From positions 176,230-240,229 of the forward strand of contig NMRB01000582.1 of the NCBI GenBank assembly GCA_002633025.1: DNA of 64,000 bases, in the 5' to 3' direction. The translations under genes and the position numbers were made by a program. Below are positions 45,701-54,700 of the stretch, in pieces. The number at the start of each line of letters is the position of its first letter. Position 1 is the first letter of the stretch. Under the pieces are notes generated by a model, which saw only the letters and a list, made by a program, of their open reading frames with translations, was not told where the DNA came from and did not search any database. The DNA is from Notospermus geniculatus (lineage: Eukaryota; Nemertea; Pilidiophora; Heteronemertea; Lineidae).

Positions 45701-48700
45701 ACGTGCCAACAGTGTCGTGGCCGCAAAATGTGAAGAACTGAACAGCGAGTTGGATCTACGCCAGCATCTCCACCAGCCGAGGACAAGACGTGCTGAGATG
45801 GATGTCCACAATGTCCGTGCAGGTGCGTGGTTTTATGGTCAAGAGGGCTAGGCCTAAGATGGCGTTAAACGGCACCCAGCAGAGCCCTGTTAGCCGAATG
45901 GTTATCACGTCTGCTAAGCAAGCCTCAGGTTCTGGGTCCAAATCCAGCCCAGGCCATATGGGATATCATTCCTGGCTATTCAGTTCATCGCATGGGACAG
46001 TAAGCCGTGGTGCCTTGTACCTTGTGTCTTTGCAAGGGCAAGTAAAAGACCCCATCCATGTGAGGAACATGAGTAGCTTGAGATGGCCACCTCCGAACTT
46101 ACCAGGGCCAATAATGCTATGGCTTCGACTGTGATGGAAACATCTAATATAAATCCAATATTCTTCATTCGATACCACGAGGAAGTGAGAAAACTTGATC
46201 AAAGTTGTCATCTGCTACACTCTTGGAATAAATGAGTTTATAATTGTGTAATAATCCACTTATTCTGAGAGGAGATAGACGCAAATTGTAAGGTTGGAGC
46301 CATGATGCTACTGACTGAGTCCTTGTTTTGTGGCATGACACAACCTAAAAAAAGTCAGGTGGGATGTTTGGAATATCCAATTCCTGGTTGTGGCTTACAG
46401 CCTTTGTCATCAGTCATGTCTGGTCTGCCCCAACACCCCACCTTGAATACCCCAGGGCAGGTGGTGATCAGACGTCTTGTGACTTCTTAATACATGTACT
46501 ACACATGTTATACAACTACACAATACTGTTTCTTTAATAAATTCCTTATTAATTTCTCACGTTCTGCATTGCAGCTGAGCTGGTCATGCACAATGAACGA
46601 GTGACTCGACATTGTCGCGGCATCACGCAGGCCCTGAATGATCTGAAACAGCGCTTCAACGACCTGACCAACGAACACAACAAACACTTGGAAAAGTTCC
46701 GAAATGATATCGAGGCTCTGGAATCAGTGTTTATCAACGCTACAAAATCTTCTAAGTAAGGACTTCATCATCATCATCATCATCATCATCATTACACGTT
46801 ATCGTAGCGCTGTTGGGTTTGGGTCCACGGCAGGCTACTGACCACCTGTGTGGCATGTTTTACATGCTGTGGCATAGACATTCGGGTACACAGGACCATG
46901 CTTTTAGTCCCATCCAACGGACCCTCAATATTTCACAACTTGTAATGTGTTTTCGCCACGCTGATCCATTGCACCATTTGGTAATCAAGTGCAGTAGAGC
47001 AGACAGTATCTTATGTCAAACTTTTCCGACATCCTGCGGTATTGATTGAAAAATATTTGAAGAAAAGTTGTTCCTATCAATCATCTGAGGGCACTTTGTT
47101 CAAATTCTTTCCAATTCATTTCCAATGCTTTTAGAAAACTTCACAGAAGGTAACATCTGCTTGAATCTGGAAATAGATGGGTTAAGGATTTCACTCCTTG
47201 TTTACTTTCTTAATCCAGACTGATTGCCTTGTCCAACACCCTGAGCGAAGAACTTGAAAAGTTTATGAATCAGATTCGGACGAGTTTGAGACAGTTCCGC
47301 CAGCATATCGACGACACCCTCCAGATGTTACGGGATTCGAACGCCCGTTTTATCCGCTCTTTCAAGTAAGTGTGAATTTGGTACTTCTGCAGTTTCAAGG
47401 CGGTGGGGTGCTGAAAGAAAATTTGTATATGAAATTCAAACCTTGTATAATTCGATTGCAGGATTTTCTCAGATGGTGGTAACTTCTGCCCGGAGGAGAT
47501 TGAGGAGTATCGTAAACGCCTTGAAAAAATGTCGCACAAGATCGACACGTCGGAAGGGTTTATTATGTCCGACCTCGAGGGCATGGAGGCCAAGCATCTT
47601 GAGAAGGCTACGAAGATTTCTAATGAGTTTGAAGACAGGTAAGTGCCAGCTATCAACTTTGACGTTGCCATGGTGCTTGAGTCAAATCTCCCTAAACCCA
47701 GTTAACACATGCAGAAATCTCAGAAAGTATCAGATTGTATCAGATTTTTTCCATCAGGGCCGAAGCCATAGCATTATTGGCCCTGGTAAGTATGGAAGAG
47801 GCCATCTCAAGCTACTCATGTTCCTCACTTGGATGGGGTCTTTTACTTACCCTTGCAAAGGCACAAGGTACAAGGCACCACAGCTTACTGTCCCATGTGA
47901 CAGATGTGAAGAGCCAGGGATGATTAATCCCACAGGACCTAGGATTCGAACCCGGGACCTTCAGCTTGCTAAGCTGATGTGATAACCACTAGGTTATCAA
48001 GGACATTGAAGTTCTGTCTCAAAACTCAGCGGAGTGCATTCCTACTGTCAAAAAACAAACTTTTTTGACAATGATGCGATTGTTTTTATCCTAACGCCAT
48101 CCATCTCCAGATTCAAGAACCACATGATCGACCTCATCTTCATGGAGAAGATTGCCCGTTGGTTGACAAACACGCAGGTTAAGATCAAGGCAGAGGTTGC
48201 CTTCAGCAACACACATGCTCAGAAGTTGGCGCAGTTTCTCATGGACTTGGAACGGAGGATCGACGCCTGTCTACGGCCAAATCTTGACAAAGAGGTTGGT
48301 GGGAAATTCATGTCATCTCTTTCAGAATAAGCAGATGACATCTTCTTGACACCCTTTACAAAATTTTCTCCTCAGGAAACACAAAATTGCAGCCAAAATA
48401 TAGAATTTTTTATCCAAACTAGTGGCACATGCTGGGTAGTTTATTTTGTCCAATTTGTCTATTTTCAGGACATTAAAGGATTTCCTTTGGTAATATTCCT
48501 AGAATTTGAAACCATTTTGGAAATGTTGTATACACGTATTCAGTGGAAGCTCTCTATTAAGGCTTCAAAATTCTGATGTCTTGATTGTAGAGGTCAGATT
48601 GAATGGAAAATGCCCATTCACGATTGAATTTTGGTGTCCTTAATAGAGAGGTGTCCTGGCAGCGGTGCCTACTTTTGCTAGATCGGGTCACATTTTCACA

Positions 48701-51700
48701 ATCTTTTTTTTTGCGGATAATGGTTGCGTTTGCTTGTAAGGACAAAGGGGTTGGTGTGAGGTGTGAGCTTTGGGCCTCTGGGAGGATTTCGCTTTCAGCT
48801 CTTCACCCCAACACCGGGGAAGAGGGACAGATTTAGGTGTGTGTGTTCTAAGATAGTTTTTGTGTGTCTAGACTGTAGGAGATTTACAGAAAAGAGAGTA
48901 TTCATCAGAAATCATAGGGAATTCTCTTTTTTCCTCTTTATTGCACAATTTTTTAGGTTTCCGTCAAGGTCTAAAGTTTGTTAGGTTTTGAACTGTAGTC
49001 ATAATCGTCAGATGCACCAAAGTATGCTGACTGCGCATTTCCAGTGACTGAGGATGAGATGGCCATGGAAGGTGGCTTTCTGGCCAGTTCTGCAAAAAAA
49101 ACTTGTTGATTGTCAAGAGCAGGGAGTGGTGCAGACACCCNGCCCCTCACCCGATCTACCCAGGTGTAGGGCAAAATACTTGATTGTCAAGAGCAGTGCA
49201 ACCCCCCTCGATCTACCCAGGTGCAGGGCAAAGAACTTGTTGATTGTCAAGAACATGGGTGGTGCAGCCCTCCCCTCCGGATTTACACCTCGGTAGATAG
49301 GGTATAAGAGACAGCCACCGTGTTCTTCAATGGATGAACTGAAGTTTATGTCTAGTGTTAGTTTTCAAGGAGTCAGCTCTCTTTCCGTTTCTTTTTCAGC
49401 AAATAACACCAACTGAACTCAACGAGAGCCTGAAGGAAGTCTTTGAAGCATTCCTAGATCGTGCAGTCTACCTGAATTGTCTGAAAGATCCAACCGTCCG
49501 ACCGCCATCAGCCGTCATGCAGGGGAACCCAGCGCTTGGTGAGTCAATAAAAATCATGTATTGTATTGTATTTGTATGTTTCCATCAGGGCCGAAGCCAT
49601 AGCATTATTGGCCCTGGTAAGGATGGAAGAGGCCATCTCAAGCTACTCATGTTCCTCACTTGGATGGCATCTTTTACTTGCCCTTGCAAAGGCACAAGGT
49701 ACAAGGCACCATGCAAGGAAGAAATTTGCTATGAGTTGTGAAACAAAGAATAGGATTCCTCTGTACTTATTATGGGATCTTTTTTCTTTTCCTAGGTGCG
49801 GCCCGTGTTGGATTTTCCACCGAGGTCATCCCGACGCCGATCACGAAGGCGGGCAAGCAACCAGTTGAAGACCCGTCCATCAACGTCATCAAGAACATTC
49901 TCAAGTAAGAATAAGTGTTGCAGGCTGCAGACGTGAGGAAGCCAAACCTGCCAAGAGTGCTTTAATCTGAAACAGCCTATAGTGGTATCTAATGTTAATG
50001 GAGATAACCTAGTGGTTATCACGTCGGCTTAGCAAGCGGCAGGTCCCGGGTACAAATCCCAGGCCACACAGAATTAATCATCCCTAGTTCTTCAGACTGT
50101 TGCATGGGACAGTAAGCCGTGGTGCCTTGTACCTTGTGCCTTTGCAAGGGCAAGTAAAAGACGTGAACTTGAGGTGGCCTCTTGCATACTTAGGGAAAAT
50201 CCAATACAGTCCAATCTCCAATAGGACCTCTGATTGCTTCTCATTTCAGGACACAAAAAATATCGTCCAAGATCCGAGCCGGCATTGAAGGTGAACTTGA
50301 CGGTGACGCACCTCCAGGTGAGAAATCTTTCTATGTTTGATCCAATGTAATTTCTCCTCTAAAACCTGATCAAGCTCCACTTCCCGGGAAGTATTACAGT
50401 CCGGCTGCCACAAACCGCACATGAGTCATTCACATAAACCAACTCTGCCAGCTAGGTACCCCTTTAACATTTGGGCAGGGTGAGCCAGTTGAGGTAAAGA
50501 GACTTAGCCACTCACGCCGAGTGGGGATCGAACCCAGGACCTTCTGACCACAAGCCAGAGACCCGAGCCACTACACCACAGCGGCTCCACAGTGGAATTT
50601 CATCTTTTCTCAGTCGATCAAAAATCTACCTTTCCAGGTAAACGTGGTGAACGCAAGATGACCATCCCTCGTCCCCCCGCGGACGACTTGGAAGGCAAAC
50701 TCAAGTCAGCCATGAAGAAGAGTAACACAGTTACACCAGCGCCGTCCGACGTTCCGAAGAGGGCACAGTCAGGGTGAGTGGTTTAAGAAAAACCAGAGAT
50801 CACATGAATTTCATGAACTTGAAAGGAAACTTGAAGCATGTGCGGCTTGCCCCATGCTATTTCATGAAGTAGGGGGCTTTCCTGTCACAGGTAGACAAAA
50901 TTTGATGGTGATTAAACATACGCTGTTTCCTCAGTTATGCCTCCTGTGAAGAGAATTTGTAAATCTGTTTGTTCTATAAAACTCTGTTATTTTCATGATA
51001 GTAAACATAAGTCGTCTCCGAATTTTGCAAGTTTTCGACCCCAACCGGGGTCTCCCTCCTTCATGAGGAAGAGAATTGTTGAAATGAATTTCAGTTCCCA
51101 TGTGTACATTTCCTGTCCTATTTTAGGCGAAGAGTCAGCACAGTCAGTTTATTCGCTAATAATATGAGGTAAAATAATGATTATTATCAAAAAAATATAG
51201 TTTTTCACGACTAACAAACACTAAGAATTAATTTGAAATGTGAAAAGAAATTGTGTGAAGTCCAGCCATTTTATCCCTGCGTGCTTCCTCCAACTTAGAG
51301 CCAGCACTGCCAGCAGCACACCAGGCGATATGACAAGCGATCTACTCGCCACCGATGTTCTCACCAGCCACCGCAGACTAGGCGATATCGGCTTTGGTAT
51401 TGTTTGACATTGGGCGAACACGAGAGGATTCCACGCATCGCTGTCCAGCGCACAGCTGGCGTCAACAGCAAATATTGCTCGCTTGCGATATCGCCTGGTG
51501 TGCTGAGTGCTATGAGAACAATGCCTGGGTTCGAGATTCTAATTTTCTTGATAGTATTTGAGTTAGTTTTTCTCTTCAGCCATTCCGTAGATGGCAATGA
51601 TAATGCTGAGTGTGTTTGATAGACGAACCTCGATCCCAGGGCTTGTTTTCTGTTCAACAATGTGTAGCTTTAATACATTTCTGACATGTTCTTTGTACAT

Positions 51701-54700
51701 GTACATGTACTTACTGGATTTGAACAAATGTCTTAATCTCGGAGTTAAATTTGTCAAATGCATTGATGGTGTCAGTCAGTCTGTTTAAAAAATCTATCCC
51801 TGTGTGTGTCTTTGTGTATCTGTCCCGATGAATCCTATTGGTAGAAGGTTTAACCACAGGCCCCTGGGGGGCTCTCATGAGATTAGCGCACGTATCAACC
51901 CTGAGGGTGAGTTCTTTCCAAAGTGATTTCAGATAGATAGGGGCCTACGTGCTCTAAACTGACTGACAGTTCATATCAGCTGAGTTCAGTTCAGCTCACT
52001 GACAGTAATTCTTTAACGTGATTTAACGTTTAACTTCTAGTTTCATCATGTGGATGTGTTTCTAACCATTTGCACCTCGTCTAATAAATAACCTATGTTT
52101 GTCTTCATTGCTTATTTGACCTATGAATGTCAAAACATGAAATATGTCTTCTACATACTCTTAACCATTCCACTCGCTTCGAATGGGGAATTTTCGTGCC
52201 GTCAGAGGCCGCTACGAGTTAGCGGTCCAAGAACGTCATGAAATTTGACGTCACAGTGCAGAAATGCATGCCACAATGTCGTCCATAATGACGTTGGCGC
52301 CGTGGCTCACGCATTTGACGTCAAATTCGTGACGTTCCTGGACCGCTAACAGGCAGCCTCTAACGGCAGGAAAGTTCCCCATTGGGATGTTAACCAATAC
52401 TGTGCTCAATATCATGTAAGTTGTGTGTAAATGAACAAGTATTATAACATTAATTTCATTCACTGTATTGCACAGAAAATGCATTTCTGTATACGTTTTC
52501 CGATCATGCAATGTTCTATTGCACTTCACCAGGCAATGAATTCTAAAACAAATGAACATCACATGTGAAATGTTTCTAGTTCAGACACCGAGAATCACTA
52601 TTAGGCCACTCGCTCCTTGAAAGCTCTGTAACCTTTGACAACTATTCATCCTGGGTCTCTAGTACCCCTCACGGTTCATCTTTCCTTTAGTGTAAAAGAC
52701 TTCTTGTTTTGACCACTGGCGCCGATTTTGGCCGTCTTAGTTTTCCTTTTGGTGCACATATTCTCCCAACTTGGAATTGAGCCATAGAGCTAGCCTTGAA
52801 TTGAAAATATGACTTAGATTGGTTCCTTGAGAGAGGAGCCTTGATAGCCTAGTGGTTATCACGTCTACTTAGCAAGCAGTAGGTCCCCGGTTCAAATCCC
52901 GGGTCATATGGGATCAATCATCCCTGGCTCTTCATGTCCATCGCATGGGACAGTAAGCCGTGGTGCCTTGTACCTTGTGCCTTTGCAAGGGCAAGAAAAA
53001 GTCCCCATCCAAGTGAGGAACATGAGTAGCTTGAGATGGCCTCTTCCATATTTACCAGGGCCAATAATGCTATGGCTTCAGCCCTGATGGAAAAATCAAA
53101 TATGAATAGAGTGGTTCCTGCCTTTGCTGGGTACATACCTACCTAGCTTGCTGGACTTTTGGAGTGCCCTGGGCATGTAGGCAGCAAAGACTGGGATCAG
53201 CCTAGGATTTAGGATGGTCATGCTGAAAATGAGTGATGCTTCTTCAGTTTAAATCATGTGTGAGTAACCCTCATCTGGATTAATAGATTAACCCCTTTTC
53301 TTATCTAGATTACCGTAACCCCTTTCCGGTTCCTGTTACAGCTTGCGTCGCAATGTCAGTAAAAAGACGGACAAGAAGTACATCCTGTTTCTTGAGCTCG
53401 ACGATCCAGAGCAGGAACAAGTGGATTTCACTCATTTCTTGATAAAAATCAAGAGAATTATCAAGGATGCTTCGGAGGGCTTGAATGCCGCTAGCGAGGT
53501 GAGAAATCTGATCACTTTCGGGGTTGACTGTTCGCTGTCCCTTATAATTTCTTTCGCGGAGCATGGTGGTGCAGTGCTTGAGGACTCATGTCTGAGTGAT
53601 CGAGGGTTCGATCCTCGGTCTAGTTGCCACTTATTTCTCAACTGGGCTAAAAAGATCGATTCAGTACAGATATAGGCAGCTGTCCCGGTCATTCTGCAGT
53701 TAAGCTAAGAGTAACAGTTGTTGGCAAGATTAGCATTGACCTCCTATATTCTTGACGCTATTTTACTTGGTTTCAGACCTACTATCGCCTCAAGGGGACA
53801 CGGCCGGTCACCCGCCCACAAGCACTTCAGGAGACGTTCGAGCAGTGTTCAGAGGCAGTTGTCCAGAAACTCATGTCGTACTATAATCAGGCTGATGAGT
53901 ATCACAACCAATGCCTCCAAGGTAGGACCTTGTGTACATCCTTTCGTCGTTGATTTGGCTAAAATTTGATCGCAAATCGGGCCTAGCATAACTTTGGTAA
54001 CTCTTTTTCAGAATTCCGTGTCCAGTTGAATGAGCTTGAGAAGTCCGTGTCCAGTGTGCCAGGACTGGTGATCAACGAGCTGTTGACGTCACAGGTCAAG
54101 GCTGTGGGGGTGTCACAGGAGGGTCTTAAATCACAGTTTGATGAGAAGAAGGGAGACTCTGACAAAACAAAGGTATGAACGCAAGAAATCCTATCAGTGT
54201 CAGAAGTTGAGGAATTTTGCAACAAATTAGAATTTAATCGCAGAATGTGGTAAATTTACTGATAAGTGTTTGGAATATTTTCTGCAGGAAGGGCACCAGA
54301 ACATGTTACGTCCAACTCTTGGACATCCACAGCAGAGTGAAGATATGATGAACCTTTGTAAGTCGGAGGATGATCGGCGTCGGCTTTACCTTGAGACGAT
54401 TGAGGATTATGCCAAGAATCTTCAGGTAAGTTTGTTATGAAGTGAGCTGCCACTGTGGTCTAGTGGCTCAGGCCTCTGGCTAGTGGTCAGAAGGTCCCAG
54501 GTTCGATTGCTACTCGGCGTGAGACTTTGGCCAAGTCTCTTTACCTCAATTGGCTCGTCCCACCCAGGTAGGGGCACCTTGCTGGCAGAGATGGTTTATG
54601 TGAATGTCTAGTCGTGTGCGCTTTTGTGGCAGCCGGACTATTACTTCCCGGGAAGTTGAGCTTGATCTGGATTGCACAGGCCTTTAGCTAGGGTAATGAT

